From Zygotorulaspora mrakii (taxonomy: Eukaryota; Ascomycota; Saccharomycetes; Saccharomycetales; Saccharomycetaceae), in contig NC_050724.1 of NCBI RefSeq assembly GCF_013402915.1, positions 1,054,001 to 1,118,000 of the forward strand: a DNA stretch of 64,000 bases, in the 5' to 3' direction. Numbering within the stretch: position 1 is the first letter of the stretch; the number at the start of each line of letters is the position of its first letter. The notes under the pieces are model-generated. The model was not told where the DNA came from. It saw only the letters and a program-made list of their open reading frames with translations, and searched no databases. Shown piece by piece: positions 9,891-18,906 of the stretch. Position numbers and translations under genes: made by a program.

Positions 9891-10265
9891 CTAACGGGAA
9901 ATTAGTCCAAGTGTATTTAGGATTTCACTGGCTTTTTCAGCCGAGCTGGAAAATATTTCTTTATCTGATTGCAAGATCTCTTTAGGTATGTTATCCTTTC
10001 CTGCTGCTGCTTCTGGTTTACTGTACACAGTTTCCTCCGGGACACCTTGATGCTAACTTCTAGACTCACGTACAACAGTTATACCGGTTACCCTTAAAGA
10101 AGTGGCAATGCGGTCATATAAAGTGGTAATCCGGCTTGTGCCCTTAAAAGATGAACGCTTAAATATAAACTTGCTCGAAGTATGTACTTTAAGATGAGGT
10201 GGCGTTGTTGAAGAACAGTTGCCGTGTTGTGGGCTAAGTTGGAGAAATAATACAATGTTTGACAT
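9891..10265 (-). pseudogene. Open frame interrupted by a single in-frame TAG; relic or readthrough candidate
   Basis: A minus-strand frame begins at an ATG at 10265, runs 70 codons to TAG (10053-10055), then continues in the same frame for 53 more sense codons to a stop at 9891. The downstream half reads like real protein: charged, Lys/Glu/Ser-rich, with KDNIPKEILQSDKEIF and ending LGLISR. I do not recognise the family. Explanations are a gene inactivated by one nonsense change, a programmed stop readthrough, or chance. No TACTAAC branch site is present that would let an intron remove the stop. It lies 72 bp from the MET1 stop. Confidence 0.35.
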
Positions 10266-10397
10266 TTCTGTTTAGCCGCTCAGATAAGAATTGCGCAAAT
10301 ATAGCGACATACCTCTTGGATCCCATATAAAAGGTGCAGATAATAGTACGCATGCCATTACCAAACCTCTTAGAAGTGATTAGGTAGACTTGCAAAA

Positions 10398-10757
10398 ATG
10401 GTGAAACTAAGAAGACCACGATGTGAAAAAGTAGTGAAGAAGCTACAATGGAATAGAGTTTAATGCCATTGCTGTGGATGTACCATCAGCTGGCCAAGCG
10501 GTGAAGGTGCGGTTCTTAAACTCTGAATTCTACAAAAAACATTTGAAACAGCCTGGATTGATGGCACTCACAAATTTCGATATGTATAGTGCTGGTCTGT
10601 TTTTCACACTTTTTGATTGTCATCTTCAAGTACCTGTTTAACAAGGCACTGTCAGCTGATCTACAAAAGCTGAAATTTACGGTACTCGTGCACATTGGTT
10701 TTAAAAATTACGCACAATCGAAAACACAGTTCTTGACGAGTATTGAAGGCTTTATTT
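10398..10757 (+). pseudogene. Frameshifted gene relic upstream of YKR070W-like gene
   Basis: Three consecutive protein-like stretches lie in three different plus-strand frames. An ATG at 10398 opens a basic stretch (MVKLRRPRCEKVVKK) that ends at 10463. A second frame, 10438-10641, contains FNAIAVDVPSAGQAVKVRF. A third, 10562-10757, contains LFNKALSADLQKLKFTVLV and ends at TAA (10755-10757). The pattern fits one decayed gene of about 115 codons with two frameshifts. No GTATGT or TACTAAC supports introns. The family is not recognised, and chance overlap of open frames is possible. Confidence 0.4.
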
Positions 10758-10768
10758 AATGATCAGTG

Positions 10769-11842
10769 ATGCTTTTCAAAAGGTTTTTACAGCACAGTGC
10801 CAAAAAGATTGGATTTGCCTTCGATATTGATGGTGTTTTATTGAGAAGTAAAAATCCAATCGCTGGTGCCGGCGAGGCACTAAGAACACTGAACAAAAAT
10901 AAAATCCCGTATATCCTGTTGACTAACGGTGGCGGACAATTAGAGGAGGAGCGTGCTGCTTTCATTTCCAAGGTATTGGAAGTGCCAATTTCTCCATTGC
11001 AAGTCGTACTAAGTCATTCTCCTTATAAGGCGCTGGTCGGTAAATATGATAGAATTCTTGCCGTGGGAACTCCTTCGGTAAGACGAGTAGCCAAACACTA
11101 TGGTTTTAAGGACGTTGTCCATTTGTCAGACATAGTGAGGTACAACAGAGATATTACACCTTTCAGTGGGTTAAGCGATAAGCAGTTACTTGAATATTCC
11201 GAGGATATTCCCGACATTGACAGAAAAAGATTTGATGCAGTCTTAGTATTCAATGACCCTCATGATTGGGCTGCTGACATCCAAATCATTTCAGATGCCC
11301 TCAATAGCGAAGATGGAATGCTCAACACTCTAAGGAAAGAAACCTCATGTAAGCCTTCGATACCAATTTATTTCTCTAACAGAGATTTTCTGTGGGCCAA
11401 TAATTACTCTCTAAATAGATTTGGTCAGGGTGCATTCCGTTCACTAGTAAGACAATTGTACTGTGAGATGAATAACAAACTGCCTCTAGAAGATTTCACC
11501 ATTGGTAAACCAACGAAGTTGACGTATGATTTTGCCCATCACATTCTGATAGATTGGAACCAGAAGCTGGTCACCGGGAATATTGAGGGTGAAAAGCAAG
11601 ATTTACCAACTTTAGGTGTAGAACCCGAACAGTCACCATTCGATGAAGTGTTCATGGTCGGCGATAATCCAGCAAGTGACATTATCGGAGCTCAGGAATA
11701 CGGTTGGAAGAGTTGTCTCGTTAGAACAGGTGTTTATAAAGACGACACTTCAAGGTTGGGTAGCGTGAAGCCAACAATGATTGTCGATAACGTATACGAA
11801 GCTGTAAAGTCTGTGTTGGAGAGTAACAGAGTAACAGAGTAA
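10769..11842 (+). CDS. YKR070W: Mitochondrial HAD-superfamily (class IIA) phosphatase, YKR070W-like
   Basis: A 357-residue HAD-family hydrolase. FAFDIDGVLLRSK (about residues 16-28) is motif I with the nucleophile and acid/base Asp pair; LLTNGGG (about residue 50) is motif II; GKPTKLTYD (about residue 246) carries the motif III Lys; MVGDNPASDIIGAQ (about residue 294) is motif IV. The spacing with a large cap between motifs II and III is class IIA. The N-terminus MLFKRFLQHSAKK is basic and Asp/Glu-free, consistent with mitochondrial import as for S. cerevisiae YKR070W (352 residues). The substrate is unknown. The ATG at 10769 is used; a GTG three bases earlier is not needed. Synteny with MET1 matches YKR069W-YKR070W. 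Confidence 0.94.
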   Translation: MLFKRFLQHSAKKIGFAFDIDGVLLRSKNPIAGAGEALRTLNKNKIPYILLTNGGGQLEEERAAFISKVLEVPISPLQVVLSHSPYKALVGKYDRILAVGTPSVRRVAKHYGFKDVVHLSDIVRYNRDITPFSGLSDKQLLEYSEDIPDIDRKRFDAVLVFNDPHDWAADIQIISDALNSEDGMLNTLRKETSCKPSIPIYFSNRDFLWANNYSLNRFGQGAFRSLVRQLYCEMNNKLPLEDFTIGKPTKLTYDFAHHILIDWNQKLVTGNIEGEKQDLPTLGVEPEQSPFDEVFMVGDNPASDIIGAQEYGWKSCLVRTGVYKDDTSRLGSVKPTMIVDNVYEAVKSVLESNRVTE

Positions 11843-12162
11843 CCTCGAATACCGCTCGTCATCACTGCACCGAATCCTCCCGCCTCCCGCCTCCCGCCTC
11901 CCTGCTCGGTCTGCCGAACCCACTTGACTAATGTATATTCAAAGCAAAAGCAGCTGCTGCACAATTATGATTCATAAGGCAACCATTGATATAAGTGTCA
12001 TAAAGATTTTTTATCGATATCGATATCGATTTGATCATTGATGTGATTATTGATGTGATCATACTTATTATTAAAAAAATGATTATAGAATATCCAACCT
12101 GTATGTGTAACTTAAATAGACAAAAATTCTTGTTCCGTATCTATCAAAAGCACATTCTGAAA

Positions 12163-12606
12163 TTAAATTTGAATCTTTGGAACCCTTGTTTGTTCCGCCG
12201 CCAATTTATCAGCATTTCTTTTATGCATGTCCTCCTTGCAGGATGTTAGCCCTTCACAAGCATGATTTTCCATCAGTCTATGCTTTGAACAGTAATGACC
12301 TTTGCAAAAGTTGCAGTCACCTATAAACTTTGAAGCTGGATTATTACACTTTGAAAAATAGCATGTATTTTTCTTCTTCTTGGAAGATTTCTTAGTAACT
12401 CGGCTACTATTTGCCGTTCCCTCCTTAGGGCTATTACCGCCACCGCGGCTACTGTCACAACCATAATCACCATTTGATCCCAAGTGTTCCTCTTTATTCA
12501 CAAAACTTCCCTCATCGTGGTTCGCTACTGAAGATCTCTCTAAAACTCCCTCTCCTTCTTTCATATCGCCACCTATTCTAAACTCATCAATGTTTGTGTC
12601 TGTCAT
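12163..12606 (-). CDS. TMC1: AN1-type zinc finger protein Tmc1
   Basis: A 147-residue protein with a hydrophilic, Ser/Gly/Asp-rich N-terminal half, a very basic stretch (KKSSKKKKN, about residues 73-81) and a C-terminal AN1 zinc finger. The finger shows the Cys/His ladder CYFSKC, CNFCKGHYC, H and HAC between residues 82 and 117. S. cerevisiae Tmc1 (YOR052C, 150 residues) is an arsenite-induced AN1 protein that works around the ubiquitin-proteasome system and Cdc48; that role is inferred here. It is convergent with the YKR070W-like gene. Confidence 0.93.
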   Translation of the reverse strand: MTDTNIDEFRIGGDMKEGEGVLERSSVANHDEGSFVNKEEHLGSNGDYGCDSSRGGGNSPKEGTANSSRVTKKSSKKKKNTCYFSKCNNPASKFIGDCNFCKGHYCSKHRLMENHACEGLTSCKEDMHKRNADKLAAEQTRVPKIQI

Positions 12607-13221
12607 ATCGTCTTATCAAGCCTTTTTTTCCTTTCCGTTGGTAGTAATGATGATGTCCTCCCAATAAAACTTCAATAGTTTCTCAGTGCAATGGAAAAAC
12701 CACCTACTTGTTTAACTTTTAATATCAAAGAAACGTTATATATTTCTTTATCAATAGAATTACAAATCTTTTATATACTCTAAAGTCCTGATAGGGAAAC
12801 GCTCCGCCCCGGAAGGGGCGACATGACAGTTAACCGAAAGGAAATGGGGCGGTTATGGTGGATTCGCACCGAATATTCGAACATATTACAACTGTATTAT
12901 CTGGAATAGCATTACTCTTTTCATTGTCGTCACAAAGAAAGCAGGTGATGATACTCCGGAGAATGGTGTTTAATGCATCGAGCGGGAGATCGACAAGCCT
13001 GTCTACGTGTGATAATACCTTCGGAAAGAGGGGCACCATGCTCTTACCCAGGGAAATAGGTCTTTCGGATAAGAGACTATTTGCTGTGAGAATAGTGGCC
13101 TTGAGTTCATGAAACGATATCCAATGAGCTATCTGGAAGATTTATGTTTGTGCTTATTAAGTTGTGAATATTTTAAAATCTATTTAAAGTAAAGACTCTG
13201 ATGTGTGTAATGCAACTATGC
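12607..13221. other. Unexplained TMC1-DRE2 interval with hairpins and open frames on both strands
   Basis: This 615 bp gap is longer and more GC-rich than a simple promoter. A perfect hairpin at 12805-12820 has a 6 bp GC stem and a GGAA (GNRA-type) loop. A second at 12831-12855 pairs TAACCG with CGGTTA. A TATA-like TTTTATATA lies at about 12769. The minus strand has a stop-free frame from about 13157 to 12830 that looks protein-like from its ATG at 13039; the plus strand has an 85-codon frame (12855-13112). A structured RNA, a decayed gene or a small unknown gene are all possible. Confidence 0.35.
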
Positions 13222-14184
13222 CTATAAATCATCCATGATGCTATTCAAGTTGATGGGTTGACCAGGCTTGAAAGCTGGAAGTCCCAAATACGGACACCCA
13301 GAACATCTGAATGCATCTCCCAGGGAGCAAGAACCGCAACCACCGATTCTCTTACCTTGGATGGTGAAATCGATCTCAGTAAGATCCTCGTCAGTCAGCT
13401 TCACTACGGTATCCTGCTTTTTCCTTACAGCCTCAACTTCATTTTCTTCCTGCTCTTTTAGACCACAAGTGCAGTCCTTGCAGGCTTTCTTCCTCTTGGT
13501 TTTGGTCATTTTACATGTGATCATGGTGATTCCATCATTTTCTTGATCATTCTTTGTTATCAGCTCTTCTTCTTCGATCAACTCGTCCGCAACCTCTAAA
13601 TTTTTGAGAAACTGTGCTTTAAACTGCTGAGCCTCTTCATCGGAATCATCATCCAAATCGTCGATGTGTCTAGCAATCTTAACAGGCTCCTCGGATTTTC
13701 TTTTGAAAACAGGTAGTTTCGCGCTAGGCGATTTTTTAAATCTTGGTAAGTTCTTTGGAGCTGAGTTCTTGTTCCTTGCTTTTAACGGTATAACAGCGGG
13801 GCCTTGGCTCAGATTTGTACTGTTTTTCTTCCAAACATACCTTTCCTTGTCTCGACTTATATCAAACCCATTAATGAGAGCATCGACTTTATAAACATCG
13901 CTGAGACCGAAAAATAGTCCTCCATCCTTTAACGAATCTGCTATTACTGGCACAAGCTTTGATGGGAACTTTATTTCCTCCGCTGATTCCGGTGTAATAT
14001 AATAAATAACGTCATACTTTCCTTTTGCCAAAGTTGCAGATTCATCATTGAGTTTGTTGATTAGAAACTGATCCTCCACATTGACACCTTCAGAGGCAGC
14101 TTCTTGCGCCACTTTGATTACTTTTTCTGGAGTGGTAGTCACCGCAGGATGTATCAATACTAATGCTGATTTGCCCTCTGTCAT
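13222..14184 (-). CDS. DRE2: Cytosolic iron-sulfur assembly electron carrier Dre2 (anamorsin)
   Basis: A 320-residue Fe-S protein that, with the reductase Tah18, supplies electrons to the cytosolic iron-sulfur assembly machinery. The N-terminal methyltransferase-like domain (residues 1-130) contains [13 protein letters not shown] and [15 protein letters not shown]. An acidic and Lys-rich linker follows. The C-terminal domain has both cluster motifs: [15 protein letters not shown] and the twin CX2C set [19 protein letters not shown], ending [14 protein letters not shown]. I start at the ATG at 14184, where similarity to Dre2 begins; 28 more upstream codons are open but begin at TTG and lack an ATG. 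Confidence 0.97.
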   Translation of the reverse strand: MTEGKSALVLIHPAVTTTPEKVIKVAQEAASEGVNVEDQFLINKLNDESATLAKGKYDVIYYITPESAEEIKFPSKLVPVIADSLKDGGLFFGLSDVYKVDALINGFDISRDKERYVWKKNSTNLSQGPAVIPLKARNKNSAPKNLPRFKKSPSAKLPVFKRKSEEPVKIARHIDDLDDDSDEEAQQFKAQFLKNLEVADELIEEEELITKNDQENDGITMITCKMTKTKRKKACKDCTCGLKEQEENEVEAVRKKQDTVVKLTDEDLTEIDFTIQGKRIGGCGSCSLGDAFRCSGCPYLGLPAFKPGQPINLNSIMDDL

Positions 14185-14593
14185 AGTGCCGCTATTTAGT
14201 TTCACTTTTAATATTCTATAAGCTAGTGATGGCTCTATGTCAACTATTGCGGTAGGATTCAATACCAAATAGCAAGTATAAGAGTTTTATTCATCCCAGA
14301 AATGATAGATGACTTGGAAATTTTTTTTTCTTTACTTTTCCGCGATGACTTCCTTTTTCTAATCAATTAGTAATTATGAAGGTCTTTTCACTTCCCGTGA
14401 TATCACATGTTAAATACTATTACAGCTATTGAAAAGTAGTACTAAAATTATAAATCGGCATAGTCTAGCGACGCAGATATTATGAGTTAAGCATGAGAGC
14501 CGCAACTGATGATGGTTTTAATGCGAATTGTACATGACCTAATGTCTTGACCTTATGCGAATGATTGCGCTATACTTTGAATGAGCACGGTGG

Positions 14594-16606
14594 TCATTTC
14601 TTCAAAGTTTGTTTAGCTTCATTGCCTTCGTCATCGTCATCATCGTCATCATCGTCGTCGTCGTCGTCATCGTCATCATCGTCATCATCATCATCATCAT
14701 CATCATCGTCATCGTCATCTTCTCCATCCCCCTCTTTACATAATTTCGATTTTGCGCCTTCATCGTCATCGTCGTCTTCGTCATCGTCTTCATCGTCTTC
14801 ATCGTCTTCGTCGAGCTCTTTTTCATCCTTTGGATAACCACCTAGTGTCATGACAACCTTGTCCACGATTTCATTCCCATCCATCATGCCACCTAAACCA
14901 ATGTCACCATTAATTCCCATAACCTTTTCGGAAGGTTTGAAAACTGTTATCCATGGCATGTCTTCCTTGATGATCTTCAGTTGTTTCTTTGTCATGGTGG
15001 AATTGTACGTGCTGCTAACCATTGAAGGTGCCAAAAAAATGGGAAACATCGGGTTCCATGCTCTTATAACACTCGTAAGTAAGTTATCACATAATCCCAG
15101 CGCAATTTTTGACAACGTGTTAGCAGTAAGGGGTGCAACAACTAATATATCTGCCCACCTACGTAGTTCTATGTGCAGAACAGGATCGGTACGCTGCTTC
15201 CAGATGTCCCATTCATCTCTGTCCACCCATATTTGAATATGGGGTGGCAACTCAGCTTGCAATGCAGCTGAGCAGGAAGGTCCACTGATTATGGTAGGTG
15301 TGCCAGGTGTAAGGCTTGAAGTACTGCCTACCCTCTGAGGTAGTTTTTCCTGGGATTGCTGTATTTGTGATTGTTGCAGCTGTTGCTTTATCTCTTGTTG
15401 CTGTTGTTGCTGAACAGGATTTAGATTACTCCCCGGCAAATTCGAAACCGCAGGCATCGTTCCCGAGCATACTCTGGAATCCGATGGCGTTTCACCACCG
15501 CCATATCTTTTGGTGTACCTCTTGGAAAAAAACCTCTCTGCAGACTGGGTGAGTATTACCTGTATACTTACCTTATCTCTTCCATAAATCTCCTCCAGCT
15601 TCTTAATCATTAGCTTTATTTTGAAAACCGCTAATGAACCTGTTGCGCCGAACAAGATATGCAACTTACCATCATCTTGTGGCAACCTTGCGTCCAGATT
15701 CTTGGCGTTTTCTCTCTTTGGAATATTTGGTGCTACCTTTTGTCCTGTAGACTCTTCCAAAACAGCTTCCAAGATATGTTCATTATGCTTTGGTATACCG
15801 TATCCTTCTAGCTCGCCGACTGTATTATTTAGTAATTGAGGAAAACCTATCCCAGGCTTGGGACTAGTGCTATTTGATCGGGATCTTGTAGAAGGAGTAT
15901 GTAAAGGATCCTCCACATAAAAATGAGGATGCTCTTCACCTTTGGTAGGCTTCCCCTCGACATCAGACCGTTTGGGCGCAAGAGGAGAATGAGAGTGCCC
16001 AATTTCTTCCGCTATTATATTGTTTATCTTGCGTTGTTCTGGTGGTAATGAAGAAGTTCTTGGCTCGCGTACCGCAGGGGCTCCTAAGGCACCAGGACTC
16101 TTGGTCTTCAAAGTAGATAGAAGGGAATTAGATTTCAATGATCTGCGACGTTCAGATGATGTGCCCATTGGCAGTGAAGCACCCCCATTTCTTTCTGCTG
16201 GGGCGTTTCCAGCATTCTTGAGCTGAGATCCTTCTGGCTCCGACTCTGAAGAAGCCCCTGGCTTCGCAGTGTTTGCTGCTTTCAAGTCACTGAAGGTGAC
16301 AGTTGCAACACGTTTCAACCCCGGCTCCGGGCTATTACTGACAACAGCGCCCGAAGTACCGCTAGCATTCATGATCGATTTTGTTTGCGAACCAGCAGGG
16401 CTCACGGAATTAGCCACTTCTGGCGAGCCTAGGTTGGAAGTGGAAACTGAAACGCCGGCTGCAGGTCCGGCGTTAGTAGAACCGCCTTGAAACGAAAGCA
16501 CGCTAGGGCTACTCATCGATCCATCCGGGTTAGGTTTCCTAGCAGCAGAGATAAATCTAGGAGAAACGAGACCCGAGTGTTTCTTATCCTTCGAAGGCAG
16601 CGTCAT
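14594..16606 (-). CDS. SIS2: Hal3/Vhs3-type PPCDC subunit and Ppz1 inhibitor
   Basis: A 670-residue homologue of both Sis2 (Hal3) and Vhs3, which moonlight as inhibitors of the phosphatase Ppz1 and as subunits of phosphopantothenoylcysteine decarboxylase in coenzyme A synthesis. A long disordered Ser/Pro-rich N-terminus precedes the flavodoxin-like domain (about residues 318-600): ILFGATGSLAVFKIK, then DPVLHIELRRWAD with the catalytic His near residue 477, and APLTANTLSKIALGLCDN. Inside the domain, near residues 395-440, is a Gln-rich insertion that seems longer than I recall in S. cerevisiae. The C-terminus is a nearly pure acidic tract. This is the single pre-duplication copy of YKR072C/YOR054C, next to DRE2 as YKR072C is. 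Confidence 0.94.
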   Translation of the reverse strand: MTLPSKDKKHSGLVSPRFISAARKPNPDGSMSSPSVLSFQGGSTNAGPAAGVSVSTSNLGSPEVANSVSPAGSQTKSIMNASGTSGAVVSNSPEPGLKRVATVTFSDLKAANTAKPGASSESEPEGSQLKNAGNAPAERNGGASLPMGTSSERRRSLKSNSLLSTLKTKSPGALGAPAVREPRTSSLPPEQRKINNIIAEEIGHSHSPLAPKRSDVEGKPTKGEEHPHFYVEDPLHTPSTRSRSNSTSPKPGIGFPQLLNNTVGELEGYGIPKHNEHILEAVLEESTGQKVAPNIPKRENAKNLDARLPQDDGKLHILFGATGSLAVFKIKLMIKKLEEIYGRDKVSIQVILTQSAERFFSKRYTKRYGGGETPSDSRVCSGTMPAVSNLPGSNLNPVQQQQQQEIKQQLQQSQIQQSQEKLPQRVGSTSSLTPGTPTIISGPSCSAALQAELPPHIQIWVDRDEWDIWKQRTDPVLHIELRRWADILVVAPLTANTLSKIALGLCDNLLTSVIRAWNPMFPIFLAPSMVSSTYNSTMTKKQLKIIKEDMPWITVFKPSEKVMGINGDIGLGGMMDGNEIVDKVVMTLGGYPKDEKELDEDDEDDEDDDEDDDDDEGAKSKLCKEGDGEDDDDDDDDDDDDDDDDDDDDDDDDDDDDDDEGNEAKQTLKK
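14628..14715. repeat. Trinucleotide repeat encoding the poly-Asp tail of Sis2/Vhs3
   Basis: An imperfect (TCA/TCG)n tract, read on the minus strand as GAT/GAC codons, encodes about 30 consecutive Asp residues. A second, shorter acidic-codon tract lies at about 14758-14815. Poly-acidic tails are a known feature of Hal3/Vhs3, and the repeat is likely to vary in length. Confidence 0.85.
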
Positions 16607-17044
16607 GTTATATAAAATCTAGTATATTGCTGGAAGCGATGCAGCAATTTCGATGAAGATCAAAAGTTTGACCACTGTAAACTTTTTTTTTTGCGCTCAC
16701 GCTAGAGCCTGTCAACCGCTTAAGAGACAACGAAACCAGTACCCTTGTTAGTTAATAACGCCGTAGAGCCAGAAATTTATTCTGCTGATACTACAAGCCT
16801 TTTAATAGTGGTTCAGAGTACTCTGTAATACTTCTACGGCAAGCATATGCTATCCTTCTTTTTCTTACCAATTTCATCTTTGCTTCCAATTAACTGTGCG
16901 GCTTCCCGATGCAATCACATCATGTTTAACGCCATATTCGGTCACGTGGTGACAATAGATGTTTGACAGAACTGAATAAGAACTATACTATTGACTAACG
17001 TAACTTAACGTAATTGATACTAACTAATGCCACAGGAATGTCGA

Positions 17045-18457
17045 TTAGTGTTTTTTCTTGCTGCTGTTGGCGTATCGGCCTCTTCCGATACGCACCGAGT
17101 GATGTTTCATTCCCGAAATGGCGAATGGCGAAATGAAATTATCCGCCGATCCACTACCGATCCAATCATTCAACACTTTGTCGTTATGTCTTTTTGTCCA
17201 CTCGTCTTGTTTGGTCACTTTTTCGTACTCTTTTTGGTCTTGCCTGACGATGTCTGCTGAGTCAGGAGCCTTTGAATGTACAAAACCTTTCTTACCGTAT
17301 CTCTTTTGCGAATTTTTGGACAACGGGCTTGCAAGTGAATATCTTACGCCTCTGTTATTCCATTGGAAATTTGCCTTGAGATGGGGTGTGATACGGCCTG
17401 TTGCTGAGTCGATAGAAACGGCACACCTCAGTACGGTTCCTTCACCTCCGCATGATGGGCAGAAATGAATTGCCTTGTCATTCTTTGGAACGGGAAACAA
17501 TTTAAAACATGCATGACACCTGAGCATATAATTACGAAGTCTCTTAATTCTCAGGCCGGACATGAAATTCATAAGATTCAGGTTCATTTGCAGGGAGACA
17601 TTCTGTATGGCAAAATCACCAGTTGCCAAAGCAACCTGATTTCCAGAAGCATTAAGAGCCTTCTCACGTTCGTCGTCTGTCATGGAATCAGCACAAGACC
17701 CTGTTGTATCTTCTCCGCTGTGTTTCATAATTGTCTCAGTCAAATTGTCAACAGAGATCCATTCTCCATCATCATCATCTTCAAAATACTCTCCATCTTG
17801 GCTCTTCTCAAATATTGGTTTTTCTTTGGTTTTTTCGTTTCCCTTCGTAGCCTCTTCACTACTCTGTTCGCGATCCACTTTCACCTGTTCTGGTTCCTGT
17901 TCTGATTTCTGTTGCAGTCCTGATTCAGAGTCCGCAGTGGTCTCAGCTGATTCAGATGCTAGTGCAGATTCTCTCTTAGCTCTTTGCTTTGCACCGCCTC
18001 TCCTACGATTCTTTTTTTTTTTAGGTTCTTCAGTCTTTTCTTGAATCTTTTCTTCAATCTTATCCTTGGCTTGGATTTTTGGCTTCAGATGATCTAGTGA
18101 GTCTCCAGGAAGCTTCCTGAGTCTCCAATCACCCTGGTTCAATTCAGTCTCTAGCTCATATGTTAAAGCCAGTATATGGATATCGTTTGCGCTAAGAACA
18201 GAGTAATCACCTGTGGCTTTGGCAAATGCGCTTACTCTTTTGATAGATTCAGCTGTTGGATGTCTCAATTGCAATGTACCTAGCGATTTCCAGATTTCAA
18301 GGTTCTTTCGGGCCCTCTCATCTTTAATTTCCTGAAGAACTGTCGGTGTGGTATAGAACGAAGCGGCATAGTTTTGGTAGTGGTTGTACGGTTGTGTAAT
18401 TAATGGCGTAGCATCTAATACCAGGGCTTTCACATGTGCAGTACCATTACTCTCCAT
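17045..18457 (-). CDS. NOB1: 20S pre-rRNA D-site endonuclease Nob1
   Basis: A 470-residue endonuclease that makes the final cut producing the 18S rRNA 3' end in cytoplasmic pre-40S particles. The PIN domain spans about residues 1-130, with acidic residues in LVLDATPLI (residue 14), the helix with QEIKDERARKN, and SANDIHILAL (about residue 90), interrupted by a charged Lys/Glu-rich insertion. The zinc ribbon follows near residue 320 with LRCHACFK and FCPSCGG. The basic tail has GRYANSSKKKH. The frame is open upstream to 18550 but starts there with GTG; the ATG at 18457 matches the family start MxxNxTAHVxAL. Confidence 0.96.
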   Translation of the reverse strand: MESNGTAHVKALVLDATPLITQPYNHYQNYAASFYTTPTVLQEIKDERARKNLEIWKSLGTLQLRHPTAESIKRVSAFAKATGDYSVLSANDIHILALTYELETELNQGDWRLRKLPGDSLDHLKPKIQAKDKIEEKIQEKTEEPKKKKNRRRGGAKQRAKRESALASESAETTADSESGLQQKSEQEPEQVKVDREQSSEEATKGNEKTKEKPIFEKSQDGEYFEDDDDGEWISVDNLTETIMKHSGEDTTGSCADSMTDDEREKALNASGNQVALATGDFAIQNVSLQMNLNLMNFMSGLRIKRLRNYMLRCHACFKLFPVPKNDKAIHFCPSCGGEGTVLRCAVSIDSATGRITPHLKANFQWNNRGVRYSLASPLSKNSQKRYGKKGFVHSKAPDSADIVRQDQKEYEKVTKQDEWTKRHNDKVLNDWIGSGSADNFISPFAISGMKHHSVRIGRGRYANSSKKKH

Positions 18458-18552
18458 TTTGAAGCTTGTATCGTCTTCCAGATGCTGATGTTGCAGATTA
18501 CGTTCACCAAAACTGTCTTTTTGTTCAGTCAGTGTGGTTTTTTTTATCACAT

Positions 18553-18584
18553 CTCATCGCATCTCATCGCTTTTAAAATTTTCA
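18553..18584. promoter_or_regulatory. Tandem PAC boxes and RRPE in the NOB1 promoter
   Basis: CTCATCGC (PAC, GCGATGAG on the minus strand) occurs twice, at 18553-18560 and 18563-18570, followed by AAAATTTTCA (RRPE core) at 18575-18584. This is the standard signature of ribosome-biogenesis genes, bound by Tod6/Dot6 and Stb3 in S. cerevisiae, and it sits about 100 bp upstream of the NOB1 ATG. Confidence 0.8.
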
Positions 18585-18906
18585 TAATACTGAGCATATC
18601 ATATAATATGGTTAAAAACGGCTTGGAAAGGACTGGAGATATGAATTTTATCTACCTTGCTATTACAAGTGAAATTCAGGCGGTCCAGAGAGCGTGTACA
18701 CATTCTTCGAGCTTCTTCTTGCTGCTGGAGGACTATCCTAAGATACCCCGTTGTTCAAACTCACATAATACGATCCTGTGAAGCGAGATCAATTTGGGAT
18801 TGATATGTCGCGGTGGCTAATCCAATTCGGAAACATGGCAATCAACATAAGTCTCTTTCGCGGTAACTACAGATTCGTGTGTTGTTGCTTGTAGTATCAA
18901 TCTATC

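Noticed and set aside
10040..10330. A GTATGT on the minus strand near 10313 that might start an intron removing the TAG at 10053
   Set aside because: No TACTAAC or one-mismatch branch site is found between it and a usable acceptor, so splicing is not supported.
14185..14268. 28-codon upstream extension of DRE2
   Set aside because: It begins with TTG, has no ATG, contains acidic residues and does not resemble a mitochondrial presequence, unlike the TRZ1 extension.
14565..14837. A 90-residue plus-strand frame that is almost pure Ser
   Set aside because: It is the antisense of the SIS2/VHS3 acidic tail: GAT/GAC codons read backwards as TCA/TCG. No independent evidence for a gene.
18458..18550. 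31-codon N-terminal extension of NOB1
   Set aside because: It begins with GTG, is charged and unlike a targeting signal, and the ATG at 18457 coincides with the family start. Overlaps the tail end of the promoter.
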